64,000 nt of DNA from NCBI RefSeq assembly GCF_019969845.1, contig NZ_JAHXYR010000005.1, positions 248,001-312,000 on the forward strand, in the 5' to 3' direction. Made by a program: the position numbers and the translations under genes. Within the stretch, counting starts at the first letter, position 1; the number at the start of each line of letters is the position of its first letter. This document shows positions 50,649-61,963 of the stretch, piece after piece. Origin of the DNA: Sphingobacterium sp. GVS05A. Its GTDB lineage: Bacteria; Bacteroidota; Bacteroidia; Sphingobacteriales; Sphingobacteriaceae. The notes beneath the pieces are model-generated. The model had not been told where the DNA came from and did not search any database. It worked only from the letters and a program-made list of their open reading frames with translations.

Positions 50649-51488
50649 TTAGAATGCTACTTTTTTAGGATCCGATCCGGAGAAACCCATTGCTGGTAAT
50701 GTCCGAATTATCCTGATATCCTCCTCTGTAAGATCGAAGCTATCAATATCCAAGTTTCGTTTAATATTTGCCGGATTGGTAGATTTTGGTAGTGGTAAAA
50801 TACCCTGCGAGAGTGCAAATTTAATACAGATCTGTCCCACACTGGTAGACTTCTGCTCCGCTAAAGCGATCAGGGTCTCATCCTGCAATATTCTTCCTGA
50901 GCCTAGTGGAGACCATGCCTGCACCAAAATATCATTTGATTTGCAAAGCTCGACCGTTTCCTCTTGCAGATAACCGGGGTGGAATTCAATTTGATTGACA
51001 GCCGGGATGATCGTTGCTGTTTCCAATAATTTGACGAGATATTCTTTCGGGAAATTGCTAACCCCAATAGCTTTCACCTTTCCTTGTTGGTATAAATATT
51101 CAAGGGCCTTCCATGTATCGGCATTAATCGCTGCCCAACCCTCAAACTGAGTTTCGTTGGCTGGCCAGTGTATCAAATACAGGTCTAGATACTCCAATCC
51201 CAAGTCTGCAAGGGATTTTTCAAATGCAGCTATTGCCTTATCAAAACCGCGTTCAGTATTCCAAAGTTTGGTTGTTATAAATAAAGTATTACGAGCTATT
51301 CCGCTGTCTTTGATCGCTCTGCCGACACTTTTCTCATTACCATAAATTGCCGCAGTGTCAATATGTGTATATCCTGCAACCAGGGCTTCCTTAACAGCTT
51401 GGTATGCGTCTTCTCCTTCCGGAATTTGCCAGGTTCCAAATCCAATTGCTGGAATATCAATTCCATTGTTCAATTTGAATGATTTCAT
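50649..51488 (-). CDS. Aldo/keto reductase (2,5-diketo-D-gluconate reductase type)
   Basis: The 279-residue protein is a classic AKR5-type enzyme: FKLNNGIDIPAIGFGTWQIPEG, Asp and Tyr in HIDTAAIYGNEKSVGRAI, Lys in FITTKLWN, His in YLIHWPAN, and VNQIEFHPGYLQ, then LPKSTNPANIKRNLDIDSFDL for NADPH binding. It reduces aldehydes or keto-sugars. It stands alone, ended by a terminator, and diverges from the isocitrate dehydrogenase gene. Confidence 0.93.
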   Translation of the reverse strand: MKSFKLNNGIDIPAIGFGTWQIPEGEDAYQAVKEALVAGYTHIDTAAIYGNEKSVGRAIKDSGIARNTLFITTKLWNTERGFDKAIAAFEKSLADLGLEYLDLYLIHWPANETQFEGWAAINADTWKALEYLYQQGKVKAIGVSNFPKEYLVKLLETATIIPAVNQIEFHPGYLQEETVELCKSNDILVQAWSPLGSGRILQDETLIALAEQKSTSVGQICIKFALSQGILPLPKSTNPANIKRNLDIDSFDLTEEDIRIIRTLPAMGFSGSDPKKVAF

Positions 51489-51755
51489 GCTTAATTGTAT
51501 TTTTTTGTTCGACTAAATTAGGGTTTCAATCGTATTATCTCGTCACTGAAATGTCAAGAGGGCTGTCTTTTAAAACGATGGAAGTAAACTTATTCTATAT
51601 TGCCAAAATATATTTATTTTCACAATTTTATTGTCAAAAAGGTCGGATTAACGCATGGTTTATAGCATTAATTCTTATCTTTAGGCGAAATTTTGAGAAA
51701 ATTAGATTTTTCACTGATTTCACATAGCATTAAAAATTAAACATATTTCTAATAG

Positions 51756-53981
<2,226 letters not shown>

Positions 53982-54007
53982 TCGCTTATTGTCTTAATTA
54001 AATAATG

Positions 54008-54035
54008 AGAGCCCCGATCAACGACCGGGGCTCTT
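54008..54035 (+). terminator. Terminator of icd
   Basis: A 9-bp GC-rich stem (AGAGCCCCG / CGGGGCTCT, 9-nt loop) followed by TTCTGTTT, 27 bp after the stop. Confidence 0.8.
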
Positions 54036-54085
54036 CTGTTTAGGTTTGGTTGTATGTATACTCTTACTCTATTGGGAGGAATGAT

Positions 54086-55039
54086 CTATTTTAATGGGTA
54101 TTTGATACCTTTAAAGGTCATTTCGACGGGTAGAATGTGACCATTTTTGTCAAATTTCATCTCATCGATACAGGTGACACGCTCATTGGCTCCTTTCTTT
54201 CCTAATGGTCTACGGTGATAGACGATGAAATATTTGTCTTTATTGGGTACTTTGATAACGGAATGATGCCCAGCGCCGACAGCAACCTTCGGATCACGTT
54301 CGAGAATTGTTCCGATACGTTCAAATGGTCCAAATGGGGAATCGGCAATTGCATAAGCCACTTTATAATCAGGGCCAGTCCAACCACCTTCGGACCACAT
54401 AAAATAGTATTTCCCATTTTTAATAAACATAAATGGCCCTTCCACATAATCCTTTGGTGTAATTTCCTTGTAATAGGTTCCGTCTTCGAATGGAAGCAAG
54501 CCCGTAAAATCAGGTTTGAGTTTGACCATATTACAATGCTTCCAGCCACCATAGTACATGTAGAATGTTCCATCCTTATCTTTAAATACAAACTGATCTA
54601 TAGGCTGCGCACCATTGATAATGTCATTGATCAACGGTTTGCCAAGCAAATCTGTATAAGGTCCTTCAGGTTTGTCCGCCACAGCCACACCAATTCCGCC
54701 GATTTCGCCCTGATGGACATCGTTTGCACTAAAGAATAAATAATATTTGCCCTTATTTTCGAGAACAGCAGGAGCCCACATCGCTTTTTTTGCCCATGTT
54801 ATCTGATTGTTTTGAAGTACCCGGGGATGTTTTGTCCAGCTAGTCAGATCTGATGAGGAAAAAGCATCAAAAAATACCTGTTCTTCATAAGGTGCCGAAT
54901 AGGTGGGAAAAACCCAATATTTTTTTCCATAGATGATACCCTCTGGATCTGCATAGTTTCCACGAATGATGGGATTCTGTTGTGCAAGGAGTGTCGTTGC
55001 CAATAATAAAAATGTTGTCGTAAAAAATGTTCTGATCAT
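54086..55039 (-). CDS. Exported glycoside hydrolase family 43-type enzyme
   Basis: The 317-residue protein has a signal peptide (MIRTFFTTTFLLLATTLLAQ) and a five-bladed propeller. The family's catalytic residues appear in order: Asp31 (GNYADPEG, base), Asp148 (QPIDQFVFKD, pKa modulator) and Glu200 (KDYVEGPFMF, acid). WAPAVLENKGKYYLFFSAND and HHSVIKVPNKDKYFIVYHRR are typical strands. It should cleave arabinose- or xylose-containing glycans in the periplasm; specificity is not readable. It is transcribed alone. Confidence 0.9.
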   Translation of the reverse strand: MIRTFFTTTFLLLATTLLAQQNPIIRGNYADPEGIIYGKKYWVFPTYSAPYEEQVFFDAFSSSDLTSWTKHPRVLQNNQITWAKKAMWAPAVLENKGKYYLFFSANDVHQGEIGGIGVAVADKPEGPYTDLLGKPLINDIINGAQPIDQFVFKDKDGTFYMYYGGWKHCNMVKLKPDFTGLLPFEDGTYYKEITPKDYVEGPFMFIKNGKYYFMWSEGGWTGPDYKVAYAIADSPFGPFERIGTILERDPKVAVGAGHHSVIKVPNKDKYFIVYHRRPLGKKGANERVTCIDEMKFDKNGHILPVEMTFKGIKYPLK

Positions 55040-55202
55040 CGTTATGCTTTAAATGTTTAAGATAGGACATCTTGTCGGTTGGGATATTCAAAAAAAAATC
55101 ATTTTTATGCGGATTTTTCTCAATATTTTCAAAGTGTTAAAATTATGTTAAAATGAAGCTGTACTTTCGATTCTTTCCGCTTTATTTCACATATTTGTTT
55201 AT

Positions 55203-55293
55203 GTCATTTCCAAATGGCATAAATACTTTTCATAAAATAGGTTAATAATATGGCTAAGATACCCGGAGTCCCCCAGACTTCGGGTGTTTTTTT
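55203..55293 (+). ncRNA. Candidate small RNA with terminator
   Basis: Plus strand: a near-consensus -7 box CATATTTG (55190-55197) with TTTC about 21 bp upstream predicts a start near 55203. The transcript would begin with a hairpin (GTCATTT / AAATGGC, one G-U pair) and end at an intrinsic terminator (55261-55285) with a seven-base T-run. No ORF lies in it, and no plus-strand gene upstream needs this terminator. Confidence 0.4.
55261..55293 (+). terminator. Plus-strand terminator in an intergenic region
   Basis: Arms ACCCGGAGTC and GACTTCGGGT pair with one G-U and a 5-nt loop, followed by GTTTTTTT. The neighbouring genes are both on minus, so it has no obvious coding partner; weak use on minus for the META gene is the alternative. 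Confidence 0.65.
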
Positions 55294-56179
55294 ATTCACG
55301 CTCCAAGCCGAAGATCATGACTAACCTTCCGTCGATATATAAATTCAGCGTCTGCTCGGCGATATCAAATTGAATCTGTTTTTGCTCAACAACAGCGAAG
55401 AAATCATTTTCAATATTGGGGCCATTGCAAGACTTCATCGTGCTCGCCAAGTGCGGAAAGCTTATCAGATTGCCTTTAATGCTGAAATTTCCCCAAAAAT
55501 TATTACAGCCCGTCGATCCGGCGATCGTTCCATTTTTTGCATCGAAACCAATGCTGGCTCTATTGCTTGTTACATCTTTGCCATTTAACTGAAGCAAATT
55601 CCATTTAAATCTGGCTAGGAATGAGGCGACGCTAGGAAGTTCAGTGACTTTATCTTTGGAAATAATATTAAGCAATTCATAGTGTATACTGTCGGTATCT
55701 TTTGCTTTCGTTTGCTTTACTTTGATGCGATAACGATAGTGTTCCTGGTAATCAAAACCGAGAATGGGTACCGAAATATATTCCCATTTGTTTTTTTTGT
55801 TGGATTTTATCTGTAAGCAGGTCAATTTTCCGGAGACTGGATCATTGACGTAATTCTCACCGATATCCCAAATGGCGATTTCAGAATTTTCAACTTTTAA
55901 TTTGCTAATAATTTCCTCCAGTGTATAGATTGACGCTTGTGCTGTTTTTGTCCTTTTTATACGAATATTATACTCAAAACCTGCATTGTAATTAAACTCT
56001 TGGATTTTTGCATAAAAATTCTCCCAATCCTTACTGTTGTAATACTTTACAAGGTAGGGGGGCGTATTGTCAAGTCCAGATTTTACTTTTATCCGAAACG
56101 AACTGCTCTGTGCCTGTAAAGTATATTGGAATAGAAATAACGGGATAAAAAACAAACTGGATTTAAAGGATTTCTTCAT
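55292..56179 (-). CDS. Exported META-domain protein
   Basis: The start is taken at MKKSFKSSLFFIPLFLFQYTLQAQ (56179), a clear signal peptide; an ATG 9 bp upstream is possible. The 295-residue protein ends in a META domain (about 195-290): FKWNLLQLNGKDVTSNRASIGFDAKNGTIAGSTGCNNFWGNFSIKGNLISFPHLASTMKSC, close to the HslJ-type pattern. The N-terminal half has a repeated YRIKVKQTK / YNIRIKRTKTAQ pattern of a DUF4377-like kind. Likely periplasmic; role unknown. Divergent from the next gene with 38 bp between starts. Confidence 0.85.
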   Translation of the reverse strand: MKKSFKSSLFFIPLFLFQYTLQAQSSSFRIKVKSGLDNTPPYLVKYYNSKDWENFYAKIQEFNYNAGFEYNIRIKRTKTAQASIYTLEEIISKLKVENSEIAIWDIGENYVNDPVSGKLTCLQIKSNKKNKWEYISVPILGFDYQEHYRYRIKVKQTKAKDTDSIHYELLNIISKDKVTELPSVASFLARFKWNLLQLNGKDVTSNRASIGFDAKNGTIAGSTGCNNFWGNFSIKGNLISFPHLASTMKSCNGPNIENDFFAVVEQKQIQFDIAEQTLNLYIDGRLVMIFGLERE

Positions 56180-56217
56180 AATGGGCATTAAATATCAATA
56201 AAAACGTATCTTTAAAC

Positions 56218-57114
56218 ATGAATATTGCACGAACAAAAGTACTGTTGATTATCGTACTTTTTTTGTCCGGCTTACGGATATATGCCCAAAATAACAAGGA
56301 TTATTTTAAAACACAAATCCCCTTAGGCGAATTGACAGATGCACAGTTAAAAGAAGTGTCTGGAATTGTGGCAGCTCAAGAGGAAGGATATTTTTGGGTT
56401 CATAATGATAGCGGGGATGGTGCAAATATCTATCTGATCAATCGTCAGGCCAAGCTACTCAAAAAGTTTAGGCTCGAAGGTGTGGATGTGGTTGATTGTG
56501 AGGATATGGATCGCGTCAAAATCAATGGTAAAAATTACCTGGTTTTGGCTGATATCGGCAATAATCTTGGGAAGCGGACTTGGGCAAGCCTGTATGTATT
56601 TCCTGAACCTTCAGCTAATGATTCGCTCGTCATATCCAAAAAAGATATTAAAACCATATTTGTCAAATTTCCGGGGCAAAAACGTTTAGATGCGGAATCC
56701 ATTATGGTTGATCCCCGTGATAATATGTTGTATATCGTTTCTAAGCGTGAATTCCATTCTACAGTATATGCTGCTGCTGTTTTTAAGGGTGTCCAACAAC
56801 AATACTTTACATTAACCAAAGTTGCTGAACTTCCTTTTACTTTTGCTACAGCTTCTGCTATCGATCCAACAGGAAGAGAGATGCTTATCAAGAATATTAC
56901 ACAGATCTTTTATTGGAAGAGAAAACCGGGGGAATCTTGGGCAGGGGCGCTACAACGGAAACCAACCGAGGTGCCTTATACAGTAGAGCCACAGGGGGAA
57001 GCGATCACTTTTGATAATAAGGGGACTGGCTTTTATACAATTAGTGAACGTCCATTTGGTTTAAAATCCTATCTTTATTATTTTGAAAAAGTTTCTAAAT
57101 CAGCGGATAAATAA
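56218..57114 (+). CDS. Secreted beta-propeller-like protein of unknown function
   Basis: The 298-residue protein has a signal peptide (MNIARTKVLLIIVLFLSGLRIYAQ). Strands such as EVSGIVAAQEEGYFWVHNDSGDGANIYLIN, VDCEDMDRVKINGKNYLVLADIGNN, KRLDAESIMVDPRDNMLYIVSKRE and VEPQGEAITFDNKGTGFYTISER resemble the blades of SdiA-regulated or phytase-like propellers. No catalytic residues are proposed. It is followed 78 bp later by an esterase in the same direction. A TATCTTTA at about 56208 is a weak -7 match. Confidence 0.7.
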   Translation: MNIARTKVLLIIVLFLSGLRIYAQNNKDYFKTQIPLGELTDAQLKEVSGIVAAQEEGYFWVHNDSGDGANIYLINRQAKLLKKFRLEGVDVVDCEDMDRVKINGKNYLVLADIGNNLGKRTWASLYVFPEPSANDSLVISKKDIKTIFVKFPGQKRLDAESIMVDPRDNMLYIVSKREFHSTVYAAAVFKGVQQQYFTLTKVAELPFTFATASAIDPTGREMLIKNITQIFYWKRKPGESWAGALQRKPTEVPYTVEPQGEAITFDNKGTGFYTISERPFGLKSYLYYFEKVSKSADK

Positions 57115-57192
57115 CAAGCTCAATTCAGTAAAACAGATTATTGATAGAGGTCTGAATAGATCGAATGAACATATATACCAATTGCTAACATC

Positions 57193-58020
57193 ATGAATTT
57201 AAAACAAATTTTACTTTTATCACTTGCTCTATTTTGCTTTGTATGGGCTAGTAAGGCTGCCAAGGTGGATACCTTGAATATTCCGAGTCGGAGCATGGCA
57301 AAAGAGATTAAAACAGTCGTTATTCTCCCCAAAGATTATTCAGCGAATACTAAATATCCTGTTCTCTACTTACTTCACGGATATTCAGGTAATTATAGTA
57401 ATTGGGTTAAAAATACCACTGTAGCTTCTTTGGCAGATCAATATGGATATATGGTGGTTTGTCCGGATGGGGGATTTGGAAGTTGGTATTGGGATAGTGC
57501 CAACGATCGGAATTATCAATATGAAACATTTGTTTCCAAAGAACTGGTTGATTATATAGATCAGCATTACATGACAGTCAAAGACCGAAAAGGTAGAGCA
57601 ATTACCGGACTGAGTATGGGAGGGCATGGGGCTTTATCGCTTGCGATAAAACATCAGGATCTCTATGGAGCAGCGGGTAGTACAGCAGGAGGTGTTGATT
57701 TTAGACCCTTCCCTTTAAATTGGGAAATTAAGGATCGTATCGGCAATTATGCAGATGTGCCACAGGCTTGGGATGATCGAGTGGTGATCAATATGATTCC
57801 GAAATTGCTGAATAATAAACTTCGTCTAATGATTGATTGTGGTAAAGAGGATTTTTTCTATACTGTCAATGTCGCACTGCACGACAAACTCATGTATCAC
57901 AACATCAACCACACCTTTGTTACAAGTGAAGGTGGACATAATTGGGCCTATTGGTCACGCTCTATTATCTATCAAATGGCTTTTTTTAACGAATTTTTCA
58001 ATCAGCCAGAAAAAAAATAG
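57193..58020 (+). CDS. Exported esterase (alpha/beta hydrolase, esterase D-like)
   Basis: The 275-residue protein has a signal peptide (MNLKQILLLSLALFCFVWASKAA) and an alpha/beta-hydrolase fold with LLHGYSGNYSNW (oxyanion strand), the nucleophile Ser141 in GLSMGGHG, Asp220 in DCGKEDFF and His249 in SEGGHNWAYW. This triad and the PDGGFGSWYWDS loop resemble feruloyl or acetyl esterases of the esterase D type. The natural substrate is unknown; a carbohydrate ester would fit the GH43 enzyme nearby. It is followed by a promoter for the next operon. Confidence 0.9.
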   Translation: MNLKQILLLSLALFCFVWASKAAKVDTLNIPSRSMAKEIKTVVILPKDYSANTKYPVLYLLHGYSGNYSNWVKNTTVASLADQYGYMVVCPDGGFGSWYWDSANDRNYQYETFVSKELVDYIDQHYMTVKDRKGRAITGLSMGGHGALSLAIKHQDLYGAAGSTAGGVDFRPFPLNWEIKDRIGNYADVPQAWDDRVVINMIPKLLNNKLRLMIDCGKEDFFYTVNVALHDKLMYHNINHTFVTSEGGHNWAYWSRSIIYQMAFFNEFFNQPEKK

Positions 58021-58039
58021 CAAGAAAAATAGATAAATA

Positions 58040-58070
58040 TTTGGCTTAAATGAATAAAATGCTATTTTTG
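58040..58070 (+). promoter_or_regulatory. Consensus promoter upstream of the TonB receptor
   Basis: TTTG (58040-58043), exactly 19 bp, then TATTTTTG (58063-58070): a full Bacteroidota promoter. The predicted start near 58076 is about 36 bp before a terminator hairpin, and about 97 bp before the receptor start codon. Confidence 0.7.
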
Positions 58071-58111
58071 TTTCCAGAAGATCTTGACTAACAAATTATA
58101 AACTTATTATT

Positions 58112-58140
58112 AAGCCTTGCAAATTGTAAGGCTTTTTTAT
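58112..58140 (+). terminator. Terminator/attenuator in the leader of the TonB receptor gene
   Basis: A 10-bp stem (AAGCCTTGCA / TGTAAGGCTT, one G-U pair, 3-nt loop) and a T-run. It may end the esterase transcript, but it also lies between a strong promoter and the receptor gene. Confidence 0.75.
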
Positions 58141-58172
58141 TATTTTCAATAAATTTTTGATTTCAATCTGTT

Positions 58173-60497
58173 ATGCTTAAACCTATAAAGGTTGTTTTTT
58201 ATTTTTCTTCTATTTTGTTTTGCGCACAGCAATCCTATGGCCAACAATCTAAATCTATATCGGGATTTATCAGAGATAGTATCAGTGGTGAAAATATTAT
58301 TGGCGCTTTGGTCCGTAATGACACAGAAAAAAAATCGACGGCTTCCAATAAATATGGATTTTTTAGTCTATCCCTTCGTGGAGAGGAGGCCTTCTTGGAA
58401 GTTTCCTCAATGGGATATAGAACAAAGGTTTTACCCGTCCAAATAGGAAAAGACTCGACTTACATTGTACAATTGGTACCCGAGGAAAATCAATTGGCTG
58501 AGGTGGTTGTCACTGGGAATAGAAGAAAATCGATCAAAGATTTGACTCCCGGCTTGACACAATTTAGCCCGAAGGAGATTGAGAAAGTTCCTGTATTATT
58601 TGGAGAGAAAGATATTTTAAAGACAATTCAATTGTTTCCAGGCGTGACAAGTGGAGGCGAAGGAAGTAGCAATTTTTATGTTCGCGGAGGTGGTGGAGAC
58701 CAAAATCTGATTTTGTTGGATGAAGCCCCAGTTTACAATAGCTCTCACCTTTTTGGTTTCTTTTCAACCTTTAACTCCGATGCCATCAAAGATGTCAACT
58801 TTTATAAAGGAGGTGTACCCGCGCAGTATGGAGGGAAGATCTCTTCGGTCATGGAAATAACAACCTTGGATGGAAATAACCAGCATTTTAATATTGAAGG
58901 GGGATTGGGCTTAATAGCGTCACGATTGAAGGTCGAGGGGCCTATACAAAAAGGGAAGAGTTCATTTATGATATCCGGTAGACGTACCTACGCCGATTTA
59001 TTCCTGAAGCTTTCAAGTGATGAGAATATTAAGAAAAGCGCATTATTCTTCTATGACCTTAATGCCAAGCTGAATTATAGGATTAACGATAAGAATACCC
59101 TTTATTTATCGGGATATTTCGGTAAAGATGCCATGGCATACCATGACTTATTTGATTTTAATTGGGGGAATGCAACCGGAACGATGCGCTGGAATCATGT
59201 TTGGAGCAATCGCTTATTCAGTAATACTACCTTGATATTCAGTAAATTTAATTATCAAGTGAAGATTGAAGACGACAATAATTTCAAGATTCGTTCGGAT
59301 ATCTTCAATTATAACTTTAAACAAGATTTTCAATATAGCCTCTCAGACAGCCATAATCTAAAATTTGGTCTACAGGCGGCCTTACAGAAGATTCGTCCAG
59401 CAAGTATCGAAGCCGGTGAAGATTCCAAAGTAAATTCACTGCATATTCAAGAGCGCAAGGGGCTGGACATTGCAGCTTACATTTCGGATGATTGGGCGAT
59501 AAATGATAAATTCAAATTGAACTATGGTGTTAGGGCGACGGCTTATGCCGCTTTAGGACCGGGTATGTTCTATACCTATGATAATGCTGGAGAAGCTGTT
59601 GATTCAACTTATGTGGGAAGTGGAGAAATGGGTAAAAAATATGTTTACCTGGAGCCACGTCTCTCTCTGAACTACGCCTTGAATGAATTGACAACATTAA
59701 AGGCTTCTTATAATACGAATGTCCAGTACCTACATCAGTTGAGCAATACAACAAGTAGCTTGCCCACAGATCAGTATGTGTTAAGCAACAATACCATAAA
59801 ACCGCAATTGTCAACACAGTATTCCTTAGGCTATTTCCGAAACGTTGCATCCAACAGGTATGAATTTTCTGTAGAAGGTTACTATAGGGACCTTAAAAAT
59901 CAGATCGACTATAGGAATGGAGCGGATCTACAGGCCAATGAACTTTTGGATGGTGAACTTCTATTTGGAAAAGGAAGAGCATACGGCGTTGAGTGGTTTA
60001 TAAAGAAACGATTGGGAAGGCTTAGTGGATGGATAAGTTATACATTATCCAAAAGTGAAAGACAATTTGATCAGATCAATGATGGACAGTGGTTTAACGC
60101 GCGCCAGGATAAGAGTCATAATATTGCTGTGGTCGCACAATATCAATTGAATCCGAGATGGAATCTAAGTGCAAACTTTGTCTATTATACGGGTGATGCT
60201 GTAACAATGCCCGCTGGAAAATATTTTGTTGACGATAGAACGATCTTCTATTATGATAAGCGGAATGGCCAACGTATGCCGGCTTATCACCGCCTGGACC
60301 TTGCCGCAACTTATGATATCAAGCGTACAAAAAACACTTACTCCAGTTTATCTTTCGGAATTTATAACGCATATAATCGCAAAAATGCTTATTTGATCGA
60401 TTTTAGGGAGAAAGAAGGGCAATCCAATGTAACAGAGATCTATAGGATTGCATTGTTTGGAACCATACCCTCCATTACTTGGAACTTTAAATTTTAG
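58173..60497 (+). CDS. TonB-dependent receptor with carboxypeptidase-like domain
   Basis: The 774-residue protein has a signal peptide (LKPIKVVFYFSSILFCAQQSYGQ) and a carboxypeptidase-regulatory-like domain (about 26-110: ISGFIRDSISGENIIGALVRNDTEKKSTASNKYGFFSL). A plug follows (about 115-235: FGEKDILKTIQLFPGVTSGGEGSSNFYVRGGGGDQNLILLDEAPVYN), then a barrel ending SITWNFKF with a terminal aromatic. It is of the kind that pairs with a DUF4249 lipoprotein, which follows 6 bp later. The ligand is not known; heme or carbohydrate are not suggested by neighbours. Confidence 0.9.
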   Translation: MLKPIKVVFYFSSILFCAQQSYGQQSKSISGFIRDSISGENIIGALVRNDTEKKSTASNKYGFFSLSLRGEEAFLEVSSMGYRTKVLPVQIGKDSTYIVQLVPEENQLAEVVVTGNRRKSIKDLTPGLTQFSPKEIEKVPVLFGEKDILKTIQLFPGVTSGGEGSSNFYVRGGGGDQNLILLDEAPVYNSSHLFGFFSTFNSDAIKDVNFYKGGVPAQYGGKISSVMEITTLDGNNQHFNIEGGLGLIASRLKVEGPIQKGKSSFMISGRRTYADLFLKLSSDENIKKSALFFYDLNAKLNYRINDKNTLYLSGYFGKDAMAYHDLFDFNWGNATGTMRWNHVWSNRLFSNTTLIFSKFNYQVKIEDDNNFKIRSDIFNYNFKQDFQYSLSDSHNLKFGLQAALQKIRPASIEAGEDSKVNSLHIQERKGLDIAAYISDDWAINDKFKLNYGVRATAYAALGPGMFYTYDNAGEAVDSTYVGSGEMGKKYVYLEPRLSLNYALNELTTLKASYNTNVQYLHQLSNTTSSLPTDQYVLSNNTIKPQLSTQYSLGYFRNVASNRYEFSVEGYYRDLKNQIDYRNGADLQANELLDGELLFGKGRAYGVEWFIKKRLGRLSGWISYTLSKSERQFDQINDGQWFNARQDKSHNIAVVAQYQLNPRWNLSANFVYYTGDAVTMPAGKYFVDDRTIFYYDKRNGQRMPAYHRLDLAATYDIKRTKNTYSSLSFGIYNAYNRKNAYLIDFREKEGQSNVTEIYRIALFGTIPSITWNFKF

Positions 60498-60503
60498 CGC
60501 AAC

Positions 60504-61301
60504 ATGAGAAAGATAGTAGGATTGATCGCCATAGCTTGGATAACTTTGATTGGTTGTGAAGATAAAATTGATTTGAAATTACCTGAAAACACAGGACAGC
60601 TGGTGATCACAGCTGATTTAATGGTGTCGGATCAACAACATGAGATCAGTATTCAAAAAGTCGTCAGTTTAAAAGAATCAATGTTAGCTCCAATAACAGA
60701 TGCGGAAGTTTATGTAAGAAATCTGGAAAATAATCGCATGTATACCTTTTTGCCCGGAGCCGATGGTGTGTATACCAATAAGACATTGCGATTACAGGAA
60801 AAGTCAAGTTATCGACTGTACGTCAAAACCGCAGATGGAAAAGAAATTGAAGGAACTTCGAAGGTGCCATCCTATGTGGATGTGGATTCGATAGGGCTTT
60901 CCGAACGGATCATATTTACAGACACCATATATTATCCCACACTGGTCTTTAACGATCCTCCAGAAAACGGAAATTATTATAAGTATAAGATGTCTGTGAA
61001 TGGGGGTGAGTTGCGCTTTGTCGATGTGTTCAGTGATAAATATAATAATGGACTGCAAGTACAACATGATATTATCGACCGCGATAGAGACCTCAAGATA
61101 GGAGATCGGGTCCGGGTTTTGCGTCAATGTATTGATCTGGGCGCATATAACTATTGGAATAGCTTCCAGATGATTAATCCTGGAGCAGCTTCACCTTCCA
61201 ATCCGATTTCAAATCTGTCCAATAATGTTTTGGGATATTTCAGTGTGAGTGTGGGTAAATATTACGAATCTGAAGTGGTTTTATCAAGAAGTAGACCCTA
61301 A
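60504..61301 (+). CDS. DUF4249 lipoprotein
   Basis: The 265-residue protein has a short signal (MRKIVGLIAIAWITLIGC) with a lipobox, Cys18 followed by EDKID. The start of the mature chain (LKLPENTGQLVITADLMVSDQQHEISIQKVVSLKE) and the immunoglobulin-like strands PITDAEVYVRNLENNRMYTFLPGADGVYTNKTLRLQEKSSYRLYVKTADGKEIEGTSKVP are those of DUF4249 proteins, which accompany TonB receptors in Bacteroidota. It should sit on the outer membrane next to the receptor. It converges with the deacetylase gene, 3 bp apart, with no terminator. Confidence 0.9.
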   Translation: MRKIVGLIAIAWITLIGCEDKIDLKLPENTGQLVITADLMVSDQQHEISIQKVVSLKESMLAPITDAEVYVRNLENNRMYTFLPGADGVYTNKTLRLQEKSSYRLYVKTADGKEIEGTSKVPSYVDVDSIGLSERIIFTDTIYYPTLVFNDPPENGNYYKYKMSVNGGELRFVDVFSDKYNNGLQVQHDIIDRDRDLKIGDRVRVLRQCIDLGAYNYWNSFQMINPGAASPSNPISNLSNNVLGYFSVSVGKYYESEVVLSRSRP

Positions 61302-61304
61302 TGT

Positions 61305-61916
61305 TTATTCGAGTCTTGCTATTTGGTATTGATTTGCTAGGAGAAATTCAATCGTTTTAGGTAAAGCGTATTCAACTCGGGGAATGGCTTTGATATTGTC
61401 ATGGAAGATGATGATCGAGCCATTCTGTATATTCGGAAGTACGTTTTCAAGGCATTTTTCGGGACTTAGGTTTTGATCGAAGTCACCGGACATGATGTCC
61501 CACATGACCACACGATAATTTTTGTATAACTTTTTAAGCTGTGATTTTCTTGCTTTTGCATAAGGTGGACGAAAGAGATCGGTTTGTGTTAGCCCCTGAC
61601 ATTGAGTTACATTATCGATATAGACCTCGTCATTTGTATCCCAGCCTTTGAGGTGATTGTAGGTATGATTACCCACTTGATGTCCTTCTTGTAAAATTCT
61701 TTGAAACAAATGTGGATTTTTTTTAATATTTTCACCAACACAAAAAAATGTTGCCTTGACCTGATATTTTTTTAGGATATCGAGTATAAAAGGTGTAATT
61801 TCAGGAATTGGACCATCATCAAAAGTGAGATAGACTTTTTTTTCCATCCTAGGCATATGCCAGATCGATCTGGGGTAAAACCAACGAAGGAAGAAAGGGG
61901 ATTTGACAAAATACAT
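61305..61916 (-). CDS. Polysaccharide deacetylase (NodB-type)
   Basis: The 203-residue protein has the NodB motifs: TFDDGP (Asp33, Asp34), GNHTYNH (His84, His88) for metal binding, DLFRPPYAKARKSQ (motif 3) and VMWDIMSGDFD, IIIFHDN (motif 5). It should remove N-acetyl groups from a polysaccharide such as peptidoglycan or an exopolysaccharide. The N-terminal stretch MYFVKSPFFLRWFYPRSIWHMP is hydrophobic but short, so it is probably membrane-associated. It is divergent from the TolC-like gene; 47 bp separate the starts. Confidence 0.93.
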   Translation of the reverse strand: MYFVKSPFFLRWFYPRSIWHMPRMEKKVYLTFDDGPIPEITPFILDILKKYQVKATFFCVGENIKKNPHLFQRILQEGHQVGNHTYNHLKGWDTNDEVYIDNVTQCQGLTQTDLFRPPYAKARKSQLKKLYKNYRVVMWDIMSGDFDQNLSPEKCLENVLPNIQNGSIIIFHDNIKAIPRVEYALPKTIEFLLANQYQIARLE

Positions 61917-61963
61917 AACCGATAAATGAAGTTCAAATCTATAAAAATTGTATGGTTCTACAT

